A stretch of 48,070 nucleotides of DNA from an uncultured Dehalococcoidia bacterium (GCA_913048295.1 CAJWWK010000013.1:1-48070), one strand, 5' to 3'; shown: positions 24,717-33,818, numbered from the stretch's first letter. Program-made: numbers and translations. Notes: generated by a model not told the origin, from the letters alone.

Positions 24717-26243
24717 GTGTCACACCGACGACCCCGCTTGACCGACTCGTCCAGAGTTTCCGGCACGGAGCCCCCGGCCCCACGGTCGACCAGGCCGACA
24801 AGCCCAGACGATTCCTACAAATGGAAAGCCTTCGCGGCGATCGCAATCTCGTTCGTCACCATGGTCGCCAGCATGTCGATGGTCTTCGTCGGACTATCGC
24901 AAATTGCCGACCACTTCGATGTCACTCTCCGCTCAGTTTCCTGGGTAGTCATCGCTCAGGGTCTGACCATCAGCGCCCTGATGATGCCGATGGGCAGGCT
25001 GGCAGACATCATCGGACGCCGCAAAGTTCACCTGATCGGGTTGGTCCTCTTCGGCGGCGGTGCGGTCTTTACAGCACTGGCGCCGACCTTCGGTCTACTG
25101 ATCACGGCTCGAGTTGTAACGGCCATCGGGAACTCGATGGGTCAATCAGTCGGAACCGCCATGGTGATTTCCGTATTCCCTGCCCGTGAGCGGGGTAAGG
25201 CCATTGGAAGCCAGACCACTGCCGTGGCGCTCGGTGGTGCATCGGGTCCAATCATCGCCGGGTTGATGTTGCAATGGCTACCCTGGCAGGCGATGTTCTG
25301 GGCCCTGACGATTCCCATTGGAATCGCGTTCGTGGCCGGCTACTTCATTCTCGATGAGAATCGGGTTAGCCCGAACCGACCGCAGCAGCGGCCCTCGTTC
25401 GACTGGCTGGGTGCAATCCTGTCGGGTGCAACCGTCATCATCGCCGTAATTCTCATCAACAACCCGTTCGGTGTCCCCGTCCTTTCCCCGCTGATCCTCG
25501 GTGGCACGGTGACGGCCGTGATGCTGTTCACCGTGTTCGTCTGGTGGGAGATCAAGACAGATTCGCCGATGCTGGAACTGCGTTTGTTCCGGAACCTCAT
25601 TTTCACCATGGCGGTGGCGACCCGGTTCCTGGGATTTCTTGGCACGACGGCAGTCCGGTTCCTGATGCCGATCTACCTGATCAGCCTGCGAAGTCTCGAA
25701 GAGGCGGCCGCAGGCGGAGTGTTGTTCCTTACATCGCTTGGAATGGGGATTGCCGCCCAGAGTTCAGGACGCCTCGGCGATAAATTCGGCGAGCGCCCGT
25801 TCGCGATATTCGGTTTCGTGATGCTGGTTGTCACCGCGGTTGCGTTCATGACCTTCACATCCGATACCGAAATGTGGAAAGTGATGGTCGTAATGCTGGT
25901 CAACGGCCTTGCCATGGGACTGTGGAATGTGCCGAACAACAGCATCATCATGGGCGCGGTGCCGCGGGGTTCGCTCGGGGTGGTCGGCGCATTGACCAAC
26001 CTGACCCGAAACGTCGGGAACGTAACCGGGCAGGCGATCGGGTCGGCTACCATCGTGGGAGTTATGGTCTCGGAGGGATTTGACATTCCGCTAAGCGAAA
26101 TCGGGGGCGACCAGGCGGCTGGCCGGTCGTTCATGAACGGCTGGCGATTGGCCTACGTATTCGTTACGGCCTTTTCGTTGCTCGGGTTGCTGCTGTCGAT
26201 ACTGACGAAGCCTGTTCGCGCCGAGCAAACAGAGCCAGATTAG
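24717..26243 (+). CDS. MFS transporter, 14-helix DHA2 (EmrB/QacA-like) type
   Basis: About 508 residues with a hydrophilic N-terminal tail of roughly 35 residues, then about 14 predicted membrane helices. The loop 2-3 signature GRLADIIGRRKVHLIG is MFS motif A. The long hydrophobic middle, with extra helices around WLGAILSGATVIIAVILINN, supports the DHA2 family of proton-driven drug or solute exporters. The start is unsure: GTG 24717 is the longest, and TTG 24738 would also keep all helices; neither has a convincing ribosome site. The gene converges on the permease-propeller gene with only three bases between stop codons. Substrate is unknown; these genes commonly confer efflux of toxic organics. 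Confidence 0.85.
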   Translation: MSHRRPRLTDSSRVSGTEPPAPRSTRPTSPDDSYKWKAFAAIAISFVTMVASMSMVFVGLSQIADHFDVTLRSVSWVVIAQGLTISALMMPMGRLADIIGRRKVHLIGLVLFGGGAVFTALAPTFGLLITARVVTAIGNSMGQSVGTAMVISVFPARERGKAIGSQTTAVALGGASGPIIAGLMLQWLPWQAMFWALTIPIGIAFVAGYFILDENRVSPNRPQQRPSFDWLGAILSGATVIIAVILINNPFGVPVLSPLILGGTVTAVMLFTVFVWWEIKTDSPMLELRLFRNLIFTMAVATRFLGFLGTTAVRFLMPIYLISLRSLEEAAAGGVLFLTSLGMGIAAQSSGRLGDKFGERPFAIFGFVMLVVTAVAFMTFTSDTEMWKVMVVMLVNGLAMGLWNVPNNSIIMGAVPRGSLGVVGALTNLTRNVGNVTGQAIGSATIVGVMVSEGFDIPLSEIGGDQAAGRSFMNGWRLAYVFVTAFSLLGLLLSILTKPVRAEQTEPD

Positions 26244-26246
26244 TCG

Positions 26247-29200
26247 CTACCCTGCCGGTTCGACCAGATCGTGCAGCCGGTTCAGGTCCACATCATTCAG
26301 GTTCGTTTCAACGCCGCTCGGCCATTCGATGGCCACGTCCACTCTGCTGGCATCCCCGAGCCCGAAATTAAGTTCGGTCGAACTCATTGAGAGGAAGCTC
26401 GACGAAGCCAGGACTTCCCTGACCTGGGTAATCGGTGTGCCGTTCGGCCCGATGTGGGTAACCATGATTCTGGTACCTATCGCATCGGCATTCGACCCGC
26501 TCCCGTCAATCGCCATGCGCCCGGTCAGGCGGAACGAAATCCAGTTGTTGTCGTTACTCGAGTTCATCCACACGAATAACGGACCGCCAACGACTATCGG
26601 GTCGCCACCCGCATCAAAGGTCTCGCCGTTGCTGTTCGTCGCGATAACGTCCACCGCTCCGTCGCCGTTAAGGTCTCCGACCGCCACACCTTTACCGTTT
26701 TCGTGGAATTCGATGCCCAGCCGCTGTTTTGCCGCGCTGAAATCGGGGTCGTCTGTATCGAGAATCGAATAGTCCACGCCAAGCGAATCGACCAGCTGTG
26801 CCTCAACGGTGACATCTCTGAAGCCACCACTGCCGGTGTTCTGCAGCATGCGCCCGATTCCCGGGGCTAAATTGCCGTTCGGTCCTTCCCCGCGTGATGC
26901 CAGGGAGCCCAGCCAGTAGAGGTCCTGGTCGGCGTCGTTGTCCATGTCGAAGAAGACCGTGCCGAAGCCGAACTCGTAAGCTTCAAGTCCTGAAATGGGG
27001 CCATCGTCGGCTGCCTTGAATTCACCCGTCAGCGAAGTGGGAGGCAGGACCGCACTCGGCTCGACCTCGGTGCTTCCTGTCACGATTTGCCACGCACCGC
27101 GGCGATCGGGGTCGGCTCCTTCATTTACCCGGTTCTCGATCAGCGCATGGAAGCAAGTACCCGATTCCGAGGCATGGTAGTAGACACAATCGGCCGAAGG
27201 GACGCCGTTCCAGGGTCGGGCAAGGGGTTGGAACCCCATGTTGGTGACGAACACATCAAGATCGCCATCGCCGTCATAGTCGCCCAGTGCAAACCCCATC
27301 CACTGGCCCATCTGGTCGATATCCAGCTGCTCTTCGATGCTCGTAAACGCCAGACCTGCGGCCGTCGAGTCGTTGCGGTAAACCTTCAACCTGTCGCCAT
27401 CGTCGGCAATCCACAAGTCGAGGTCGCCGTCAGAGTCATGGTCGAAAAACATCGTCGCCCATGTCTGCCCCGCAGGATCGCCCACAACATTGCCGTTTGC
27501 ATCGACAAAGCTAATGTCGAATCCTTCGATCGGTTCTCCACCCGGACCGGAGAAGGTAATCGGATTGCCGTCGGTGTCCCGCATCCGGATCGGTGGCGAG
27601 ACGAGGCCCGCCTCTTCCGTCATATCCGAGAAGGTCAGATCTCCGTTGTCGTCTACACCGTTGTTGCTGAACAGCGTGTTGTAGTTGCCATGATGACGGG
27701 AGGTGTCGAAACGTACGAAGTCCTGATCGGCCCTGTTTCCAACGTAGATATCAGTCCAGCCGTCGTTGTCAACGTCCCCGCATGCAACGCTGGCCGTCGA
27801 ACGAATGTTGACGTGTTCTGCGAAGGCGGTAGCGGTGATATCGGTAAATGTTCCATCGCCGTTGTTATGGAAGAGCCGGTCCTGCACCACAACGGCCAGC
27901 TCGAGGTCCTGTGCGGCAGACCGATAGTCGAGGTTGTCGCCAATGCGCCCCTGCGCCCCGACATACAAGTCCTGGTAGCCGTCATTGTCGAAATCGCAGG
28001 CTGCGACAGCAGTCGAGTTTTGCGTGTCTGCAGTAACACCGGCGATTGCTGCGACATCAATAAAACGCCCATCGCCTTCGTTTCTGAACAACCTGTTCGG
28101 CCCACCGCGAGTTATCTGGAACACTGCGTTTGTCTCAGCCGAAGTTACATAGAAGTCGAGGTCGCCATCTCTGTCGAAGTCGAAGATCGCCACTCCCGGG
28201 TACCGGTTTTCGATCAGCGCATCCGTCCCGATCAAGGGTGCGACGTTGCGGAACGGGGCGAATTCGTCGCTGGTGGGAATGCCGTCGAAAACCCCTGGGT
28301 AATCGGCGGGGTCGACCGGGTCTCCGGTCGACGCGACGAAAAGTTCTTCGACCGTTGGCGTCCCAGCCGCCTTCGCCACCCTGTCGCTGAGGCCCGCGTC
28401 TTCCCAGAAATACGCCCCGCCAAGCAACACCAGCAACCCGCCGGCCGCTCCAACCGCCCAGGTCGCAGTGGCGAATGTGGCGATGGCCTTGCGCGGCATT
28501 AGCCGGGCCAGCCCCCAGAAGGTCACCGGCCCCCCGGCCGCCGCCGCAAACAACAGCGTCGCTGCTGGTGCTGTGCCCATGCCCAGCAAAAGCAAAAGTG
28601 CAACCAGCGGTATTTCAAACAGCAACGGTACGTTGATCAACACGCCGAACGTTGCCGCGATCAAAACCCCCTGTACGTCGTTGCCAAGATATGTCGCAAC
28701 GACTTCCGGACTCAGCCACTGGATCACCAGGCCACTGGCGAATCCGGCAAGAATCATGATTGGCGAGAGGCGGATGGCATATCCGATACTCGATTTCGCC
28801 CATTGCCTGAAGGCCGGCAGCAAGACCTGTCTCCAGCCCAGAAGATCGGCTGGGTCCTTGAACGTATCGGGAATCTCAACGGGCTGCACCCTGTCCCGTC
28901 GTACGCTCATCACGACGATCGGCCCGATTATCAGCGCACCGACAATCGCGAAGATCAGGCGGCTGAACCCGAGAACGGGGCTGAACACGAAAAACACCAT
29001 CGCCAGCGCCGGAATATTCAGCGTGGTCGAGCCCTGGACCATCGCGACCGCGCCTTCGATGCTCGCCCGCCGGTGGAAAGCCGACGAAACGGGGACGATG
29101 CAGGCCGAACACAGATTCATCATCCCGCCGGCTGCTGCACCCTGGACCGTCCGCCGGAACATTCCGGCTGTAGGCAGGCCCCTGCCGACAGATTTCGAAA

Positions 29201-29492
29201 ACAGAAACGCCTCAGCAAGCCCGGCAGTGATGAAAGCGAACGTCATGCCGACGGTGACAAGCCTCAAATACGAAATTGAAAACTTGACCCACCGGGTGAT
29301 AAAACTCGTTCCGGGGTCACGGTCGATACAGAAACCCTGGAAACACTGGCGTCCGGGCGAGCTGACCGCATCGAGGTCTTCGCCCACGATGCCGATCTTC
29401 GGCAGGCGATTGAACGCAAGAAACATCCCCATGATGATGATCAGCAGCACAAGGCCGACGAGAAGTCGTTTGCGATCGGCGGTTGCAAACAT
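26247..29492 (-). CDS. Fusion of a COG0701/ArsP-type permease with an FG-GAP/VCBS beta-propeller and ASPIC/UnbV domain
   Basis: A 1081-residue protein. Residues about 1-375 form a multi-helix permease of the DUF318/COG0701 type, with a CSAC motif (C128, C131) in MMNLCSACIVPV. This matches the CSC region of ArsP-like organoarsenical permeases. After the last helix (about 350-375) comes a soluble region. It holds seven calcium-type DxDxDGxxD loops between about residues 434 and 945: DFDRDGDLD, DFDNDGYQD, DVDNDGWTD, DHDSDGDLD, DYDGDGDLD, DMDNDADQD and DLNGDGAVD. That fits a seven-bladed FG-GAP/VCBS propeller. The final 100 residues (ISFRLTGRMAIDGSGSNADAIG... to LNFGLGDAS) match the ASPIC/UnbV domain of CRTAC1-like proteins. 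The propeller is expected outside the membrane. The ATG overlaps the stop of a small membrane-peptide gene. No internal stop or frameshift suggests an artefact. Confidence 0.88.
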   Translation of the reverse strand: MFATADRKRLLVGLVLLIIIMGMFLAFNRLPKIGIVGEDLDAVSSPGRQCFQGFCIDRDPGTSFITRWVKFSISYLRLVTVGMTFAFITAGLAEAFLFSKSVGRGLPTAGMFRRTVQGAAAGGMMNLCSACIVPVSSAFHRRASIEGAVAMVQGSTTLNIPALAMVFFVFSPVLGFSRLIFAIVGALIIGPIVVMSVRRDRVQPVEIPDTFKDPADLLGWRQVLLPAFRQWAKSSIGYAIRLSPIMILAGFASGLVIQWLSPEVVATYLGNDVQGVLIAATFGVLINVPLLFEIPLVALLLLLGMGTAPAATLLFAAAAGGPVTFWGLARLMPRKAIATFATATWAVGAAGGLLVLLGGAYFWEDAGLSDRVAKAAGTPTVEELFVASTGDPVDPADYPGVFDGIPTSDEFAPFRNVAPLIGTDALIENRYPGVAIFDFDRDGDLDFYVTSAETNAVFQITRGGPNRLFRNEGDGRFIDVAAIAGVTADTQNSTAVAACDFDNDGYQDLYVGAQGRIGDNLDYRSAAQDLELAVVVQDRLFHNNGDGTFTDITATAFAEHVNIRSTASVACGDVDNDGWTDIYVGNRADQDFVRFDTSRHHGNYNTLFSNNGVDDNGDLTFSDMTEEAGLVSPPIRMRDTDGNPITFSGPGGEPIEGFDISFVDANGNVVGDPAGQTWATMFFDHDSDGDLDLWIADDGDRLKVYRNDSTAAGLAFTSIEEQLDIDQMGQWMGFALGDYDGDGDLDVFVTNMGFQPLARPWNGVPSADCVYYHASESGTCFHALIENRVNEGADPDRRGAWQIVTGSTEVEPSAVLPPTSLTGEFKAADDGPISGLEAYEFGFGTVFFDMDNDADQDLYWLGSLASRGEGPNGNLAPGIGRMLQNTGSGGFRDVTVEAQLVDSLGVDYSILDTDDPDFSAAKQRLGIEFHENGKGVAVGDLNGDGAVDVIATNSNGETFDAGGDPIVVGGPLFVWMNSSNDNNWISFRLTGRMAIDGSGSNADAIGTRIMVTHIGPNGTPITQVREVLASSSFLSMSSTELNFGLGDASRVDVAIEWPSGVETNLNDVDLNRLHDLVEPAG

Positions 29493-29626
29493 TATTTACG
29501 GAACCTGTCGCGCAGCCGACTGGCGAAGTCCGACTCACCCTCTGGGGCCGGAATCGTGATCCACATGATGAGCAGCCCGCCGAACACCACGGAAGGGAGC
29601 ATCACTTCAAGTAACCACTCAGGCAT
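29492..29626 (-). CDS. 44-residue single-helix membrane peptide coupled to the permease fusion
   Basis: ATG at 29624-29626 opens MPEWLLEVMLPSVVFGGLLI, followed by MWITIPAPEGESDFASRLRD and RFRK. The hydrophobic helix spans roughly residues 7-26, followed by an amphipathic basic tail. Its TAA shares one base with the downstream ATG (TAATG), so the two genes should be translationally coupled. Upstream is only a modest ribosome-like sequence (GAGTGG). It is too short for most gene finders. An accessory subunit of the transporter is the natural guess from position and topology, but I know of no described family. Confidence 0.6.
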   Translation of the reverse strand: MPEWLLEVMLPSVVFGGLLIMWITIPAPEGESDFASRLRDRFRK

Positions 29627-29961
29627 TTACCACTCGATTCTCACTGCTCGTTAGCGGCCACCCGGTCAACCAGTCTGCGATTCGGCCATTTTGCAACCGG
29701 GCAATCCGTCATACGGACCACTTGAAAAAAGCGACTGCATAACGATACCTCGAACCAGCTTCACTACCGGTCTGCTTTCAGAGCGCGTTGTCAACTTATT
29801 TCGATTCCCGGTTCAGGCAACCGCCACCTGAAGGGGCTCGACGGGCTGAAGTTGCCGGTCGTACTCAAAATGTGGGGATATTGAGCGAGGGTCATACTAT
29901 CGGCTTGCGAACGTTACGGCCCGTGGTTGGTCGAACAACATCTGTATTCAGGGTCGAAATC

Positions 29962-31188
29962 TTGATCAAGTTGGTTGACGTTTTTCTGATCGCCCTGCGG
30001 TTGGGGCTGACTTCTTTCGGTGGACCGATAGCGCACATCGGTTATTTCCGGGAAGAGTACGTGGCCCGCCGCGGCTGGCTCGACGACAGGTCGTTCAGTG
30101 ACCTTGTGGCACTCTGTCAGCTATTGCCCGGACCCGCCAGCAGCCAGCTCGGTATTGCGATAGGCACACTGCGCGCCGGGCATGCCGGTGGATTTGCAGC
30201 ATGGCTCGGTTTCACCATGCCGTCGGCAATCGTCCTGATAGCTTTCGCTTATGGCGTATCCGAAGTCGAAAATGTTGCCGAATCCCCCTGGTTATCCGGG
30301 CTGAAACTGGCAGTGGTTGCAGTCGTTGCGCTCGCGGTCTGGAGCATGGCGGGAACGCTCTGGTCGGACCGCCGCCGTATCACGATTGGAATCGCTGCGA
30401 CTGTATTCATGCTGCTTGTGCCAGGAGCTCTATGGCAGGTCGCGGTGATAGTTTTTGGCGGGATTCTCGGACTACTACTCTTCCGGGGAGCCGGGCGCGA
30501 TTCCAACCCAGAACAGGACGGCGCTGACAGTTCGCCATCGGTCAGTTCAGGACCCAGAAAACTGGCGCTCGCGGTTCTCGTCGGGTTTTTCGTGCTCCTC
30601 GTCGGACTCCCTGCACTTGCCGAAACGACAGGTCGGGACGAAATTGATGTCACCGAAAATTTCTACCGTTCAGGCTCGCTTGTATTTGGCGGAGGCCACG
30701 TTGTGCTGCCACTGCTGCACTCGGAAACGGTCGAAGCCGGATACATAGACAACGATCAGTTTGTCGCTGGGTACGGCGCAGCGCAGGCCGTTCCGGGGCC
30801 GCTGTTCGCATTCGCTGCCTTCCTCGGCACTTCGATCAGCAACCCAGACGATGGCGACGGCTTATTTTCACAGCCGTGGATAGGCGGTCTTGTCGCCCTG
30901 GCAGCGATTTATGTGCCTTCGTTCTTGCTCGTATGGGGTGTTTTGCCGTTCTGGAAACATCTCGGCCAAAGCAACCGGGTGCGGGGCGCCATCGCGGGGG
31001 TGAATGCGGTCGTCGTAGGTTTGCTGTTATCGGCTCTCTACAGTCCGATATGGACCGGCAGCGTGCGCAATGCAGAAGATTTCGGACTCGTAATCGTGTT
31101 GTTCGGGTTGCTGGCAATCTGGAAACTGCCGCCCTGGTCAGTTGTCGTTGTTGCCGCAGCAGGCGGGTTTGTGCTGGAATTGCTTTAG
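29962..31188 (+). CDS. chrA: Chromate transporter ChrA-family protein (two CHR domains)
   Basis: A long-chain CHR protein of about 408 residues. The first CHR domain has the signature SFGGPIAHIGYF...YVARRGWL and ALCQLLPGPASSQL. The second repeats it as VFGGGHVVLPLL and FVAGYGAAQAVPGPLF. The family exports chromate by proton symport, or a related oxyanion. About ten helices are predicted, with a charged linker (SNPEQDGADSSPSVSSG) between the halves. The start is chosen at TTG 29962 because LIKLVDVFLIALRLGL is where homologues begin. The frame is open back to 29788 with alternative GTG 29872, none with a good ribosome site. The 335-base gap to the small peptide gene shows nothing else that I can call. 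Confidence 0.85.
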   Translation: MIKLVDVFLIALRLGLTSFGGPIAHIGYFREEYVARRGWLDDRSFSDLVALCQLLPGPASSQLGIAIGTLRAGHAGGFAAWLGFTMPSAIVLIAFAYGVSEVENVAESPWLSGLKLAVVAVVALAVWSMAGTLWSDRRRITIGIAATVFMLLVPGALWQVAVIVFGGILGLLLFRGAGRDSNPEQDGADSSPSVSSGPRKLALAVLVGFFVLLVGLPALAETTGRDEIDVTENFYRSGSLVFGGGHVVLPLLHSETVEAGYIDNDQFVAGYGAAQAVPGPLFAFAAFLGTSISNPDDGDGLFSQPWIGGLVALAAIYVPSFLLVWGVLPFWKHLGQSNRVRGAIAGVNAVVVGLLLSALYSPIWTGSVRNAEDFGLVIVLFGLLAIWKLPPWSVVVVAAAGGFVLELL

Positions 31189-31291
31189 CCGCGTTTGGGA
31201 GGGAGAAGGAAATCGACGATTGATTCTGCTCGAACGTTGCTGGGGGCGATATCCTCCATGCCTGCCTGCGTGATAAACCCATTCGCAACCA

Positions 31292-31645
31292 ATGTCTCTA
31301 AGCCACTTTCCTGACCTCGACCTGCCCGAATTACGCGATGCCCGGCTGCGGGAAGATGTGCTGGTCGTCCCCGCTGTCGTGGTCGATGCTTACGGACTTG
31401 GCGGCGCAGCAATATCACCTCTCGACACCGGTTCGTACAACATTCATTTCAGGGTAGAGCGGGCAGGGGAAGCGTTCGATCTCAGGAGGACCAACCGGCC
31501 CAACGCTCCCGGTAATCTTGCCTGCGAATCGGCGATTCTTGTGCACATGCGGCAAAACGGCTTCAATCTCGCGCCGGAGATTGCCCCGGCCAGATCCGGT
31601 GAATCGAACGTATGGCGGGACGGCGCAGGATGGACGATGTTTCGG
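31292..31645 (+). pseudogene. N-terminal fragment of an aminoglycoside-phosphotransferase-family kinase
   Basis: About 118 residues of an APH/choline-kinase-family N-lobe: PLDTGSYNIHFRVERAGEAF, then DLRRTNRPNAPGNLACESAI and LVHMRQNGFNLAPEIAPARS, ending GWTMFR. This is the small-lobe ATP-binding part. The catalytic HGDxxxxN and DxD motifs of the C-lobe are missing. After MFR the frame reads only LAQIT before a TGA, because the sequence has passed into the downstream dehydrogenase fragment in another frame. The ancestor would have been about 330 residues. The N-terminal ATG at 31292 has no clear ribosome site. Confidence 0.75.
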
Positions 31646-32037
31646 TTGGCGCAGATCACGTGATCGATTACACCCGGGAAGACTTCACCCGAAACGGCGA
31701 GCAGTACGACCTGATAATCGACGTCGCGACGCACCGTTCAGTCTTCGATTACAAGCGGGCGCTAAGTCCCGGCGGAGCCTACTGTGTGATCGGTGGCTCC
31801 CAGGTCAGGTTTTTCCAGACGATGTTCCTGGGCATCTGGATTTCGATATTCAGCGGCAAGAAAATGGGCACGGGTGGGGCAAAACCGAACGAGGGCCTGG
31901 ATTTCATACTGGAACTCTTTGAAGTCGGCAAGGTAGTACCGGTTATCGACAGAACTTACCCGCTAAGCGAAGTTGCCGAGGCATTTCGGTACTTCGGGGA
32001 CGGACACGTCAAGGGCAAGATCGTCATCACCATGTGA
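31640..32037 (+). pseudogene. C-terminal fragment of a zinc-type medium-chain dehydrogenase/reductase
   Basis: From about 31642 the frame reads SVGADHVIDYTREDFTRNG, then YDLIIDVATHRSVFDYKRAL, SPGGAYCVIGGS and finally YPLSEVAEAFRYFGDGHVKG. This is the last 130 or so residues of an MDR/quinone-reductase-like enzyme, covering the second half of the Rossmann domain and the C-terminal helices. The catalytic N-terminal half is absent. The break coincides with the end of the kinase fragment in the same direction, so a single deletion probably fused the two. No separate promoter or start was found; ATG 31630 is in frame but has no ribosome site. Confidence 0.8.
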
Positions 32038-32081
32038 GGGGACCCCGGTCAACGGTCCGAGAATTCCCACCGGGCCCCTCA
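32035..32081. terminator. Bidirectional terminator containing both convergent stop codons
   Basis: TGAGGGG (32035-32041) pairs with CCCCTCA (32075-32081), and CCCGGT (32044-32049) pairs with ACCGGG (32069-32074), giving a 13-pair stem with a two-base bulge. The first TGA is the stop of the dehydrogenase fragment. TCA at the far end is the complement of the TGA that ends the CocE-type gene on the other strand. There is no T tract, so termination efficiency is uncertain. Confidence 0.6.
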
Positions 32082-33770
32082 CCCACCCGGTATAACCGGC
32101 AGGATGAGCTGCGACGGATACTCAGCAGAGTGAAAAACGGCCTGGCGGGCCACCCTCATATCGGTTTCGCTGTACAGATCGCCACCAGTGTTGAGGTTGC
32201 GGTCGTACCTCGGGAAGTTTGACGATGAAACTTCGAGACGAATCCGGTGTCCCTTTTTGAACACGTTGCTCGTTACGCCAACCTTGATTTCGTACTCGTA
32301 GACCGCACCGGCTTCCAGCAGCACGGCCTTGTCGAAGCCCTGGCGATAGCGCGCCCTGATGATCCCGTCGCACAGGTTCTTCGCATATCCCGTTGGCGAA
32401 ACGTCGACCAACTTGGCGGTCCAGTCGGTGTCGAGGCCGTCGGTGGCGGCGAAGAGTTGCAGGCGTATCGGCCCTGTCACCTCCAGATCGTCGGTCAGCA
32501 CATCGGTCGTGTAGCAGAGCACGTCGCGGCGCGCCTCGGCCGGACGCTGGTCGTACGGCCCCCACGGGACGATGTCGGGAGAACAGCAGTTGTTGCCCCC
32601 GAGGGTTTGTACTGGGAACTCGGGATCGTAGGTGAAGCGATCGACTTGATCGTCTGCGCCCGACCCTTCGCTGAACGATTCTGTCGATAGCCTGCCGTCT
32701 CCCCTCGCCGAGTTCGCTCCGTCGGCCGATTGCAGGTTCCATGATTGCCAGTCGGTCCGCGCCAGCGGCCATTCCTGTTCGTCACGCCACCTGTTGACGC
32801 CCATAACGAACAGCCTGATCGGTGCATCTTCGGTACCGGAATCGTTGTTCTTCAGCCATCTGTCGAACCACGCCAGTTCGATGGAATCGAGGTCAAGTCT
32901 GGACCCTGCGCCGAAGTCGATATCACCCGTCTTGGTCGATACGCTCAGCGCGTGTGGCCATGGCCCCACGATCAGTTTCGAGCCGCGTGCCGCCTCGCTG
33001 CCTCCCCGTTCCCTGAGCCCGGTGAAGTTGTCGAAAGTATCGATGGCGTAGAGGTCGTACCAGCCGCCCATGATCAGCGATGGAACCTCGATCTCGTCGA
33101 ACCGACGGTCGGTGTTGACCTCGTTCCAGTACTCGTCGTCGTCCGGGTGAACGAGCCAGTCCTGCCAGAACGGCAGGTCTCTTCCCGCGTTTCCGGCGAG
33201 GTTGGTGAGTGGCAGCGACCGAAACGCCTCGGTCCAGTTGTGAAAATCGATACTCTGGCCGGTGCGGCCGTTGGTCCGCATCCCCCAGGTCATCATCACG
33301 TTGAGTTGAAAGGCCCCGCCGGGGTGCATCAGGCCCTGGTAGTAGTCGGTGCACATCACCCGGGGCACCATCGTCTTGAGGTACTGGCTCTTCAGGGGAG
33401 CGCTGAGCCACTGGACACAGCCACCGTAAGAACCGCCCGCCGTGCCGATGTTTCCATCGCACCAGTCCTGCTGGCCGACCCACTCCTGGGTGTCGAACCC
33501 ATCATCGATCTCTTGGTGAAAGGCGTAGTACTCGCCCTGTGAGTCCCACCTGCCCCTGACATCCTGCATAACGCACACGTAACCGCGGTTTGCCAGGCCC
33601 CTCGCCTTCATGATGACCGGGTCCATGTTGTTGCTGTAGGGCGTACGCATCAGGACTACCGGGAACGGCCCGGCCGCCTCAGGAAGATAGATATCTGCCG
33701 AAAGTTCAATGCCGTCACGCATCGGAACTTTTACGTCCAGCCGCATCTCGACTTCAAAGTTGTCACTCAT
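32079..33770 (-). CDS. CocE/NonD-family (peptidase S15-like) hydrolase
   Basis: A 563-residue hydrolase of the X-Pro dipeptidyl-peptidase/cocaine-esterase family. The alpha/beta domain opens VPMRDGIELSADIYLPE and has the nucleophile elbow GTAGGSYGG. An aspartate lies in the MGGWYDLYAID segment and the catalytic histidine is probably in IVGPWPHA. The C-terminal jelly-roll domain begins near the PVQTLGGNNCC segment and includes LEVTGPIRLQLFAATDGLDT. Family members act on acyl esters and peptides such as cocaine, alpha-amino esters and glutaryl-7-ACA. No signal peptide is visible, so cytoplasmic action is expected. It converges with the dehydrogenase fragment at a shared hairpin and follows the SDR gene after 48 bases on the same strand. 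Confidence 0.9.
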   Translation of the reverse strand: MSDNFEVEMRLDVKVPMRDGIELSADIYLPEAAGPFPVVLMRTPYSNNMDPVIMKARGLANRGYVCVMQDVRGRWDSQGEYYAFHQEIDDGFDTQEWVGQQDWCDGNIGTAGGSYGGCVQWLSAPLKSQYLKTMVPRVMCTDYYQGLMHPGGAFQLNVMMTWGMRTNGRTGQSIDFHNWTEAFRSLPLTNLAGNAGRDLPFWQDWLVHPDDDEYWNEVNTDRRFDEIEVPSLIMGGWYDLYAIDTFDNFTGLRERGGSEAARGSKLIVGPWPHALSVSTKTGDIDFGAGSRLDLDSIELAWFDRWLKNNDSGTEDAPIRLFVMGVNRWRDEQEWPLARTDWQSWNLQSADGANSARGDGRLSTESFSEGSGADDQVDRFTYDPEFPVQTLGGNNCCSPDIVPWGPYDQRPAEARRDVLCYTTDVLTDDLEVTGPIRLQLFAATDGLDTDWTAKLVDVSPTGYAKNLCDGIIRARYRQGFDKAVLLEAGAVYEYEIKVGVTSNVFKKGHRIRLEVSSSNFPRYDRNLNTGGDLYSETDMRVARQAVFHSAEYPSQLILPVIPGG

Positions 33771-33818
33771 ACCTGTCGTTGCTCCAATCGAATTTCCGCG
33801 CAGCAGTCAGATGCCGGA

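Noticed and set aside
26660-28190. Tandem DNA repeats or a CRISPR-like array in the propeller gene
   Set aside because: The periodicity comes from protein-level DxDxDGxxD loops at irregular spacing, not from DNA-level direct repeats with unique spacers.
27087-28502. A 471-codon open frame opposite the permease-propeller gene
   Set aside because: It is the antisense shadow of the repetitive Asp/Gly codons; it has no recognisable domain, and the opposite strand shows seven clean calcium loops.
31185-31300. Short minus-strand frame reading LVANGFITQAGMEDIAPSN and ending after LLPPKRG
   Set aside because: It looks protein-like but is short, has no start or partner motif and matches no family that I recognise. 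Not enough to call a gene or remnant.
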